From Dermatophilus congolensis (GTDB lineage Bacteria > Actinomycetota > Actinomycetes > Actinomycetales > Dermatophilaceae), in assembly GCA_030538115.1 (NCBI GenBank), contig JAUNUP010000013.1, positions 1-64,000 of the forward strand: a stretch of 64,000 nucleotides of DNA. The letters run 5' to 3'. The position numbers and the translations under genes were made by a program. Each line of letters starts with the position of its first letter. The first letter of the stretch is position 1. Below the pieces are notes generated by a model that ran no database searches, was not told where the DNA came from, and saw only the letters and a program-made list of their open reading frames with translations. This document shows positions 37,679-43,790 of the stretch, one piece after another.

Positions 37679-38295
37679 TTCGCCGGAACGTACTCTTCGT
37701 CGCCACCGTCGAAGTTGCGGACGGGGATCGGCGCCAGCTTCACGTCGCCCTGCGAGGTCGCCAGCGTCAGATCGACAGTGGTGCCCATCTTCGGCATCGC
37801 CGACATCTGCATGAGCATGATGTGGTTCGAGCCGGGCTCGAGCTTGAGAGTGCCCTTGGCCGGGAGGACGAAGCCGCCCTCCTTGGCCTGCATCTTCATG
37901 ACGCCGTCGACGTTCACGGTCTCGTGCACCTCGACTATGCCGGCCGCCGGCGAGGTGCCGCCCGTAATCGTGATCTCCTGGTCGGTGTTGTTCTTCAGCG
38001 TGCCGAAGACGCCCGTCATGGTCATGTCGCTCGCCATGCCTGTGGCTGTGGCCGTGGCCGCCATCGTCGGGTTCATCTGTTCCTTGGAGCGGACCCAGCC
38101 GTCATCGAGCGTGACAGCCCCCTCGGCCGCGGGAGAGGCGTCTGCGGGCGAAGAGGCGACAGTCGTCGTGGCGGTGGCGGTGTCGGCCGGTGTGGAGCCG
38201 CCTCCACACGCGGCAAGAGCGCCCAGCATGGCCACGGCGGAGGCCGCAGCGAGCGTGCGCGAGACAGCGGTACGTCGCATGATGCGAGAAGTCAT
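37675..38295 (-). CDS. PCu(A)C-type copper chaperone lipoprotein
   Basis: A 206-residue exported copper-binding protein. The signal ends in the lipobox LAAC, followed by a Thr/Ala/Ser linker. The PCu(A)C motif is readable as H-x10-M-x22-H-x-M: HETVNVDGVMKM, then NHIMLMQM, one residue longer than the usual x21 spacing. Such proteins (ECuC in Streptomyces) carry Cu(I) for cytochrome oxidase or other copper enzymes. ATG at 38295 has AGGAG seven bases upstream. It is first in the operon with the DyP and BlaI-type genes. Confidence 0.92.
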   Translation of the reverse strand: MTSRIMRRTAVSRTLAAASAVAMLGALAACGGGSTPADTATATTTVASSPADASPAAEGAVTLDDGWVRSKEQMNPTMAATATATGMASDMTMTGVFGTLKNNTDQEITITGGTSPAAGIVEVHETVNVDGVMKMQAKEGGFVLPAKGTLKLEPGSNHIMLMQMSAMPKMGTTVDLTLATSQGDVKLAPIPVRNFDGGDEEYVPAK

Positions 38296-38335
38296 CTTCG
38301 TCTCCTGACAATCGGGTCGCGTTCACGGATCACGA

Positions 38336-38382
38336 CACCCCGGGGGGTGTCCCTGGAGCGTGAGACTACATGAAGTAGACAC
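38336..38382 (-). promoter_or_regulatory. Palindromes upstream of the copper operon
   Basis: Two symmetric elements lie upstream of the PCuAC gene. One is a perfect palindrome, GACACCCC GG GGGGTGTC (38336-38353). The other is GACTAC atgaa GTAGAC (38366-38382), which resembles the TACA/GTAG-type dyad sites of BlaI/CopY repressors. They are candidate operators for the repressor at 35981-36394. Confidence 0.45.
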
Positions 38383-38434
38383 TCGATTACGTTGGGAATT
38401 CCAGGGACTGCATCACAGCGCCGCGGACATGAAA

Positions 38435-38463
38435 AAGACCCCCTCCGCATGGGAGGGGGTCTT
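38435..38463 (-). terminator. Rho-independent terminator of the tRNA operon
   Basis: A 12-bp stem (AAGACCCCCTCC / GGAGGGGGTCTT) followed on the minus strand by TTTTT, six bases past the tRNA-Glu 3' end. This is a textbook intrinsic terminator. Confidence 0.9.
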
Positions 38464-38468
38464 CGTTG

Positions 38469-38541
38469 TAGCCCCGACGGGATTCGAACCCGCGCTACCG
38501 CCTTGAGAGGGCGGCGTGCTAGGCCACTACACAACGGGGCC
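38469..38541 (-). tRNA. tRNA-Glu (CTC)
   Basis: A 73-nt cloverleaf. The acceptor stem GGCCCCG pairs with CGGGGCT, the anticodon stem CCGCC/GGCGG carries the loop CTCTCAA with anticodon CTC, and the T arm has GGTTCGAATCC. The CCA end is not encoded. It is the second of two tRNAs on this strand, followed by a terminator. Confidence 0.96.
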
Positions 38542-38663
38542 TTGTTTTGCTGGTACCGACTGCCCCTGCCAACAGGGCGGGATGAACACTACCCGTTACC
38601 GGACGGTGGTCATAATCCGCAGGTCAGAGCGGGTCTGACGCGGTGTGAGTTGAGAACTCAGCG

Positions 38664-38735
38664 CTGGGGTACCAGGACTCGAACCTAGACTAACTGAACC
38701 AGAATCAGTCGTGCTGCCAATTACACCATACCCCA
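38664..38735 (-). tRNA. tRNA-Gln (CTG)
   Basis: A 72-nt cloverleaf. The acceptor stem TGGGGTA/TACCCCA has the U1-A72 pair typical of bacterial tRNA-Gln. The anticodon stem ACTGA/TCAGT with loop TTCTGGT gives anticodon CTG. CCA is not encoded. It lies 122 bases upstream of tRNA-Glu and faces away from the glutaminyl-tRNA synthetase gene, which starts 217 bases to the right. Confidence 0.96.
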
Positions 38736-38939
38736 AGGGGCATCACCGGAAGCGTATCCTCGCAGGTCAACAACCCAGAACCTCTGGTTCGGACTGATCT
38801 TGCGGAGGCGCTACGAATCGCGGCGATCCGAAGAGAAAGATTAGCGGGGTCCCGGCCTCCAACTCAAATCGTCTTGCGCCGCAGCGGCTCCGAGGGCGGG
38901 TTGGATCGATCGCCGCCCAGGTGGAGGCGCCTCGACGGG

Positions 38940-38945
38940 TACGGT
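38940..38945 (+). promoter_or_regulatory. -10 element for leaderless glnS
   Basis: TACGGT is followed by six bases and the glnS ATG, with no Shine-Dalgarno sequence. This spacing predicts a transcript that starts at or next to the start codon. No good -35 hexamer is visible. Confidence 0.45.
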
Positions 38946-38951
38946 TTGGCT

Positions 38952-40658
38952 ATGAGCCAGCTCGACCCCTCCCCCGCAGGTGACTTCGTGCGCGAGAAGA
39001 TCCGTCGCGACAACGAGGCCGGCACGTTCGGGGGCCGGGTGCAGACGCGGTTCCCCCCGGAGCCGAACGGTTATCTGCACATCGGGCACGCCAAGGCCAT
39101 CTGCGTCGACTTCGGCATCGCCGACGACTTCGGCGGCATCTGCAACCTGCGCCTCGACGACACCAACCCCGACACCGAAGAGGCGGAATACGTCGAGTCG
39201 ATCATCGAAGACGTGCAGTGGCTCGGGTTCGCGCCGCCGATGCCGATCAAGCACGCCTCCGACTACTTCGGGCAGCTCTACGAGTGGGCTCAGTTGCTCA
39301 TCTCGAAGGGGCTGGCGTACGTCGACGACCAGGACATTGAGACGATCTCGGCGCAGCGCGGCGGCTTCGGCAAGCCCGGCGTCGAGAGCCCCTACCGCGA
39401 CCGCTCGCCCGAGGAGAACCTCGATCTGTTCCGCCGCATGGAGGCAGGCGAATTCGAAGACGGGTCTAAGGTGCTGCGGGCGAAGATCGACATGCAGAGC
39501 CCGGACATGTCGCTGCGCGACCCGATCATGTACCGCATCCGCAAGGTGCCGCACTACCGCACCGGCGACACGTGGAACGTGTACCCGATGTACGACTGGG
39601 CGCACGGGCAGTCCGACGCGATCGAAGGCGTGACGCACTCGCTGTGCACGCTGGAGTTCGACACGCACCGGCCCCTGTACGACTGGTACCTCGCGCAACT
39701 GCCGCTGCCCTACGAGGCGCCGCAGCAGACCGAGTTCGCGCGGCTCGAGCTGACGCACACGGTGACCAGCAAGAGGCGGCTCATGACGCTGGTGCGCGAC
39801 GGCGTGGTCGACGGCTGGGACGACCCCCGGCTGCCCACCCTGCAGGGGCTGCGGCGGCGCGGGTACCCGGCGGAGGCGATCGTCGAGTTCTGCAACTACA
39901 TCGGCCTCACCCGCACGCAGAGCCGCCACGACATCGAGCTGCTCGAATCGTTCGTGCGTAAGAGCCTCAACGTCACGAGCCAGCGACGGATGGCGGTGCT
40001 GCGGCCACTCAAGGTGGTCATCGACAACTGGCCCACCGACGACTCGGGTGCGCCTGTGGTCGAGTACTTCGATGTGGTCAACAACCCCGAGAATCCCGAC
40101 GACGGGGTGCGTTCGGTGCCGTTCTCGGGCGAGCTGTACATCGAGCGCGACGACTACGCGCAGACCCCGCCGCCGAAGTTCTTCCGCCTCTCCCCAGGCC
40201 GAGAGGTGCGGCTGCGTGGGGCGTTCTTCGTGACGGCGACAGATGCGGTGCTCGACTCCTCGGGCGAGGTCGTGGAGGTGCACGTCACGTACGACCCCGC
40301 CTCCAAGGGCGGCAACTCCCCCGACGGGCGCAAGGTGAAGTCGACGATGCACTGGGTCTCGGCGGCGCACGCGGTCCCCGCGACAGTGGCGCTGTACGAC
40401 CGGCTCTTCACCGCTCCCGTGCCTGGTGCCGCCACGGACGACCCGATGGACGACCTCAACCCGAACTCCCGCGAGGTGGTCGACGCGATGGTCGAACCGG
40501 CGCTCGTCGACACGGCCGCGGGCGAGGTCGTGCAGTTCGAGCGCCTCGGCTACTTCGCCCACGACCCCCGCGAACCGATGCTCTTCCATCGCACGGTGGG
40601 GCTGCGCGACGAGTGGGCCAACATCCAGAAGAAGGCCGCCGCCGGAGGTAAGCCGTGA
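38952..40658 (+). CDS. glnS: Glutaminyl-tRNA synthetase
   Basis: A 568-residue class I synthetase. The N-terminus FVREKIRRDNEAGTFGGRV leads to PPEPNGYLHIGHAKAIC (HIGH at residues 43-46). LRLDDTNPDTEEAEYVESI and YPMYDWAHGQSDAIEGVTHS are GlnRS-specific. VTSKRRL near 271-277 is the KMSKS equivalent. Two beta-barrel domains form the C-terminal half. It has no long N-terminal Yqey extension. Most Actinobacteria lack GlnRS and make Gln-tRNA by amidation, so this gene is notable. ATG at 38952 begins the homology; an upstream extension of the frame is not supported. Confidence 0.96.
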   Translation: MSQLDPSPAGDFVREKIRRDNEAGTFGGRVQTRFPPEPNGYLHIGHAKAICVDFGIADDFGGICNLRLDDTNPDTEEAEYVESIIEDVQWLGFAPPMPIKHASDYFGQLYEWAQLLISKGLAYVDDQDIETISAQRGGFGKPGVESPYRDRSPEENLDLFRRMEAGEFEDGSKVLRAKIDMQSPDMSLRDPIMYRIRKVPHYRTGDTWNVYPMYDWAHGQSDAIEGVTHSLCTLEFDTHRPLYDWYLAQLPLPYEAPQQTEFARLELTHTVTSKRRLMTLVRDGVVDGWDDPRLPTLQGLRRRGYPAEAIVEFCNYIGLTRTQSRHDIELLESFVRKSLNVTSQRRMAVLRPLKVVIDNWPTDDSGAPVVEYFDVVNNPENPDDGVRSVPFSGELYIERDDYAQTPPPKFFRLSPGREVRLRGAFFVTATDAVLDSSGEVVEVHVTYDPASKGGNSPDGRKVKSTMHWVSAAHAVPATVALYDRLFTAPVPGAATDDPMDDLNPNSREVVDAMVEPALVDTAAGEVVQFERLGYFAHDPREPMLFHRTVGLRDEWANIQKKAAAGGKP

Positions 40659-41122
40659 ACCGTTTGTCCGCTGTGCGTTCGGTGACGATCGCCGCCCTCA
40701 CGGGCGCGCTGCTGCTTGGCGCCTCCGCGTGCGGTAGCGGGAACCAGGAGCCGTCGGCCGAGAACTTCTGCGCGACGCTCAACAACGACGCCGCCAAGCT
40801 CAGCGACGCGACGACGAAACTGCGCGCTCTGGCCGACTCCTCGGGCGCGACCAAGAGCGTCTCGGACATGGCATCGGCGGCGAAGTCGTTCATCGATCTC
40901 GCGAACATCTACGAGGAGCTCTCCGCTGTCGCGCCCCCGCAGGTCAAGGCCGACGTAGAGACGATCCGCACGACGTTCGACGGCATCTCGGCCGACGCGG
41001 GCGCCGACACGACCAAGCTCGCCGCCCAGGCCCGAGACGCCCTCAACTCCCTCCGAAACAGCGGCGAGGTACAACGCCTACGCGACTACGCCCAACAACA
41101 ATGCGGCGTAACGCTCGGCTGA
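40655..41122 (+). CDS. Small lipoprotein, unknown function
   Basis: A 155-residue predicted lipoprotein. The signal peptide ends in GASAC, with the lipidated cysteine at residue 26. The mature part is helical and rich in Ala, Lys, Asp and Thr, with two cysteines (FCATL and QQQCGV) that may pair. I do not recognise the family. GTG at 40655 overlaps the glnS stop (GTGA), so the gene is translationally coupled to glnS. Confidence 0.75.
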   Translation: MNRLSAVRSVTIAALTGALLLGASACGSGNQEPSAENFCATLNNDAAKLSDATTKLRALADSSGATKSVSDMASAAKSFIDLANIYEELSAVAPPQVKADVETIRTTFDGISADAGADTTKLAAQARDALNSLRNSGEVQRLRDYAQQQCGVTLG

Positions 41123-41144
41123 GCCTTCGAAACGAGGACGCCAC

Positions 41145-41558
41145 GTGACCACGCCACGCGGGCCGCACACGTTCTCACAGGTCGTTTACGCGTTCACGAG
41201 CTTCTGGGAGTTCGAGTGCTGCGGTGATCCGTGGCGTGTGCGCGACGTGGTGGAGGTGGAGCTCGAGCCGGGCGAGCCCTCCGGGTGGGACGAACTCGCC
41301 CCAGCTCCCATCGAGTGGTACCTCGGGCGGCACGGCTCCAGTGGCAACTCTCCGAGCTCCGTTCGGATACGCCGGATCTGGGAGGCGTGGGCGCTCCCCG
41401 CGCCCAGCCTGGCGAAAGTCACCGATTGCGTCCTGACGGAGGTCTACCGAATCTCCTTGGAACGCCTGGGCGCCCCCGAGCCGGCCCAGCCCGGGCGCCC
41501 CGATTTGGAGCGCCTGGGCTGGGTGCTGGAGCTCGAGGCTCTCGGCTCACTCACGTGA
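41145..41558 (+). CDS. Hypothetical protein with CCGDP motif (DUF6578-like)
   Basis: A 137-residue cytoplasmic protein. The segment FWEFECCGDPWRVRDVVEVE resembles small actinobacterial proteins of the DUF6578 type, which share a Cys-Cys-Gly-Asp-Pro motif followed by a beta-rich domain. The match is by eye. The function is unknown. GTG at 41145 has GAGGA six bases upstream. It lies 22 bases after the lipoprotein and overlaps the 3' end of the opposing gene by 12 bases. Confidence 0.65.
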   Translation: MTTPRGPHTFSQVVYAFTSFWEFECCGDPWRVRDVVEVELEPGEPSGWDELAPAPIEWYLGRHGSSGNSPSSVRIRRIWEAWALPAPSLAKVTDCVLTEVYRISLERLGAPEPAQPGRPDLERLGWVLELEALGSLT

Positions 41559-42158
41559 TGACGCCTCCGGAGACTCGAACTGGGTCCACGCGGACGTGAC
41601 CGGCATCTTTGCGGCGCGCCAGCCGTCGCGGAGGAGGACCGCCACCGCCGGGGAGCCATGACGGACCAGCACCCGGTTCACCGGGGTCGCTTGCCGGTCA
41701 AGGAGCGATGCGACCAGGCCTCGCGCGATCTCGTTCGTGGCGATCGTGTCGAAGTCGGGGTCGATGACGAACGGGTCGAGGCGCAGAGCCGTCGTGAGCT
41801 CGGGTCGGATCGGCTCGACGAGCGCCTCGCCCCGGCCCCTCGCAGCGGCCCACTCGCTGGCCGCCTCGGCGGTGAAGCCACCCACCGTCACAGGCGGCAG
41901 GTCCCCGACGGGCAGCTCGACCGCTGTCTCAGTGGCGGCGCCGTAGCCCACTGCACGACTGTCGACGCTCACTGTGACCAGCGAGAACCCCGGCTCCCGG
42001 CTGCTGACCGCGAGCCTGTCGAAGTCACCGGCGGAATCGTGGACGAGTGGCGCGATACGGTCGCGCAGGTCGCCCACGGCATCTGACAGGGGCGTTTCCG
42101 GAGCGTGCGCGTCGAACTGGAAACCGTTGACGGCGGGCGCGAAAGACGGAGCGGACAT
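41547..42158 (-). CDS. Orphan protein under cobalamin riboswitch control
   Basis: A 203-residue soluble protein that I do not recognise. It has no signal peptide, no membrane segment and no cysteine. The N-terminal half looks beta-rich (FSLVTVSVDSRAVGYGAATE), and the C-terminal half is more helical (ASLLDRQATPVNRVLVRHG, then AVAVLLRDGWRAAKM). The frame opens at 42245, but ATG at 42158 has GGGAGG five bases upstream, and that ribosome binding site is paired in a leader hairpin. A cobalamin riboswitch lies 115 bases upstream, so expression should fall when B12 is plentiful. A role in B12 or cobalt supply, or in a B12-independent substitute function, is inference only. Confidence 0.75.
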   Translation of the reverse strand: MSAPSFAPAVNGFQFDAHAPETPLSDAVGDLRDRIAPLVHDSAGDFDRLAVSSREPGFSLVTVSVDSRAVGYGAATETAVELPVGDLPPVTVGGFTAEAASEWAAARGRGEALVEPIRPELTTALRLDPFVIDPDFDTIATNEIARGLVASLLDRQATPVNRVLVRHGSPAVAVLLRDGWRAAKMPVTSAWTQFESPEASSRE

Positions 42159-42161
42159 GTA

Positions 42162-42189
42162 GACCTCCCACACAGGCCTCGGGGAGGTC
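42162..42189 (-). promoter_or_regulatory. Shine-Dalgarno-sequestering hairpin
   Basis: On the minus strand GACCTCCC pairs perfectly with GGGAGGTC, which contains the ribosome binding site of the gene at 42158. A second perfect hairpin (CCTCGCTG / CAGCGAGG, 42197-42214) lies directly upstream. This looks like the expression platform of the riboswitch. Confidence 0.75.
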
Positions 42190-42272
42190 GACGCGGCCTC
42201 GCTGAGCAGCGAGGCGTGCCGGCGCCTTCCCGCGAGGCGGCTCACATAGGGCGCGCCGCGCGGTTGCGCGAC

Positions 42273-42466
42273 GCACTGGCAGGTCTTCGGACTCGCGGGC
42301 TTTCGGGGGTGTTTCCCCAGTTCCTAGTGGCCGTCGCTTCCCAGGTGGTCTTCCCAGTGCTCGTGACGGCGGTCGTTCCCACTCACCGCTGCGGGGCAGT
42401 CCCGGATTCGCACCGGGTTCCCTCTTACGACTCCCCAACGCCCCGTCGACCAGGACGCAGTAGGAG
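42273..42466 (-). ncRNA. Cobalamin (adenosylcobalamin) riboswitch
   Basis: The minus strand carries the B12-box region GAATCCGGGACTGCCCCGCAGC within 42380-42430, preceded by the paired GGAACCCGGTGC. It ends with the conserved GAGTCCGAAGACCTGCCAGTGC (42273-42294). The order of these parts and the total length of about 190 bases match the cobalamin riboswitch class. It precedes the orphan gene at 41547-42158. Exact 5' and 3' ends are approximate. Confidence 0.93.
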
Positions 42467-42543
42467 AACCAGCATCGCCACCCTAGCGGCGTCCTACGGG
42501 CAACGCGGACACGGCGCGCCCGGCCGACCCGAGGCGCCTCGAT

Positions 42544-42639
42544 GTTGTGGCATGAGGGATGCAGTTCAGCGGTTCCCGGCCACATTCACGTAGGTAAACG
42601 TGCGCGGGGCGCCCGGAACTGCATCCCCTATGCCGCAAC
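42544..42639. repeat. 96-bp imperfect palindrome
   Basis: Arms of 24 bases (42544-42567 and 42616-42639) are complementary at 21 positions; both contain GGATGCAGTTC or its complement. Inside, CACGT and ACGTG pair further. It lies between the riboswitch and the SDR gene in otherwise unassigned sequence. It could be a terminator, a small mobile palindrome or a structured RNA. Confidence 0.75.
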
Positions 42640-42782
42640 GTCGGCGGCACCGGGCAGTCGTGGCGGGTGTGGCCGGCTCTCTTCGCCGGGGCACGTGTGT
42701 ACTCGCTGCATTAGCCGGCTCCCCTGCGGCGAACCGGCCTTCGATCCCGACTGCTCGCAGGGCGACGAGGCACGATAGGGAC

Positions 42783-43592
42783 ATGGGAGCACTTGCAGGA
42801 CGAACTGCCCTGGTCACCGGGGTTTCTCGGCGGAAGGGCATCGGGTTCGCGATCGCGTCTCGGCTCGCGGAGATGGGTGCGTCTGTGGTCGTGGCGCACT
42901 GGTCGCCTCACGATATGGAGCAGCCTTGGGGCGCCGATGACCTCGGCGACCTGCTCGGGAAACTCCGCTCACGGCTCTCCCCCGGCGCGCGACTCGCCGA
43001 CCTCAGCGTCGACCTCGCCGCGCCCGACGCCGGGGAGCGGCTGATCGCCTCCGCACGGGAGGCGCTCGGGCACCTCGACATCCTCGTGTGTAACCACGCC
43101 CGCTCCGGCGGCGATGGGCCGCTCGCCGACCAGACCGCCGAAACACTCGACGGGCATTGGAACGTCAACACCCGCTCCACGCTGCTCGCGACCAAGGCGT
43201 TCGCTGCGCAGCACGACGGGCGCGAGGGTGGACGGGTCGTGTGGATGACCTCTGGGCAGCAACTCGGGCCGATGGTCGACGAGATCGCGTACGCCGCCTC
43301 GAAAGCCGCGCTCGCCGGGGTCACCGCGTCGGTCGCGGCCGACCTCGTGCGTCGGGGCATCCTGCTGAACACCGTCAATCCCGGGCCGGTCAACACCGGC
43401 TACCTCGACGCCGACACCACCGACCGGCCGTACGACCTCGACGCCATCCGTGCGATGTTCCCGCTCGGCCGCTTCGGAGAACCCGACGACCCGGCAAGGC
43501 TCATCGCCTGGCTCCTCAGCGACGAAGGCCGCTGGATGGTGGGCCAAGTCATCAACACCGAGGGCGGCTTCGCCCGCTGGGCGACCGGGTGA
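42783..43592 (+). CDS. SDR family oxidoreductase
   Basis: A 269-residue NAD(P)-dependent short-chain dehydrogenase. The nucleotide-binding loop is TGVSRRKGIGFAIA, and the catalytic YxxxK is YAASKAAL with the serine in MTSGQQ. The NNAG motif is replaced by CNHARSG. The C-terminus (VGQVINTEGGFARW) follows the FabG-like pattern. The substrate is unknown. ATG at 42783 fits the family start; an upstream extension of the frame has no support. It is transcribed alone and flanked by palindromic repeats. Confidence 0.92.
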   Translation: MGALAGRTALVTGVSRRKGIGFAIASRLAEMGASVVVAHWSPHDMEQPWGADDLGDLLGKLRSRLSPGARLADLSVDLAAPDAGERLIASAREALGHLDILVCNHARSGGDGPLADQTAETLDGHWNVNTRSTLLATKAFAAQHDGREGGRVVWMTSGQQLGPMVDEIAYAASKAALAGVTASVAADLVRRGILLNTVNPGPVNTGYLDADTTDRPYDLDAIRAMFPLGRFGEPDDPARLIAWLLSDEGRWMVGQVINTEGGFARWATG

Positions 43593-43620
43593 GCTCCTGA
43601 CGCGGGACGGCCCGATTCTC

Positions 43621-43676
43621 GTCCCATGGCACTGCTGCTGGTACGCGAGATGAGTCGAAAACATGTGCCATGGGAC
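43621..43676 (-). repeat. Palindromic repeat, copy A
   Basis: Arms GTCCCATGGCAC and GTGCCATGGGAC are perfect 12-bp inverted repeats around a 32-nt spacer. The reverse complement reads GTCCCATGGCACATGTTTTC, which aligns with copy B (GTGCCACGGCACATGTTCTC). Copy A lies in inverse orientation to copy B. Confidence 0.8.
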
Positions 43677-43719
43677 CCCGGAGCGAGAGGCGATGTGTAG
43701 AAGATCGCCCGGTCGAGGG

Positions 43720-43776
43720 CGTGCCACGGCACATGTTCTCTGTGACGTCCCGTTCTCCGCACGGTGCCGTGGCACG
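43720..43776 (+). repeat. Palindromic repeat, copy B
   Basis: Arms CGTGCCACGGCAC and GTGCCGTGGCACG are perfect 13-bp inverted repeats around a 31-nt spacer. Arms and spacer resemble copy A on the other strand, so the two are members of one small repeat family. It also lies just past the stop of the ATPase gene and could act as its terminator. Confidence 0.8.
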
Positions 43777-43790
43777 GGAGCGGACCGGCG

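Noticed and set aside
38841..40589. A 582-codon open frame opposite glnS
   Set aside because: Shadow of the GlnRS gene; rich in His, Arg and Val without any motif.
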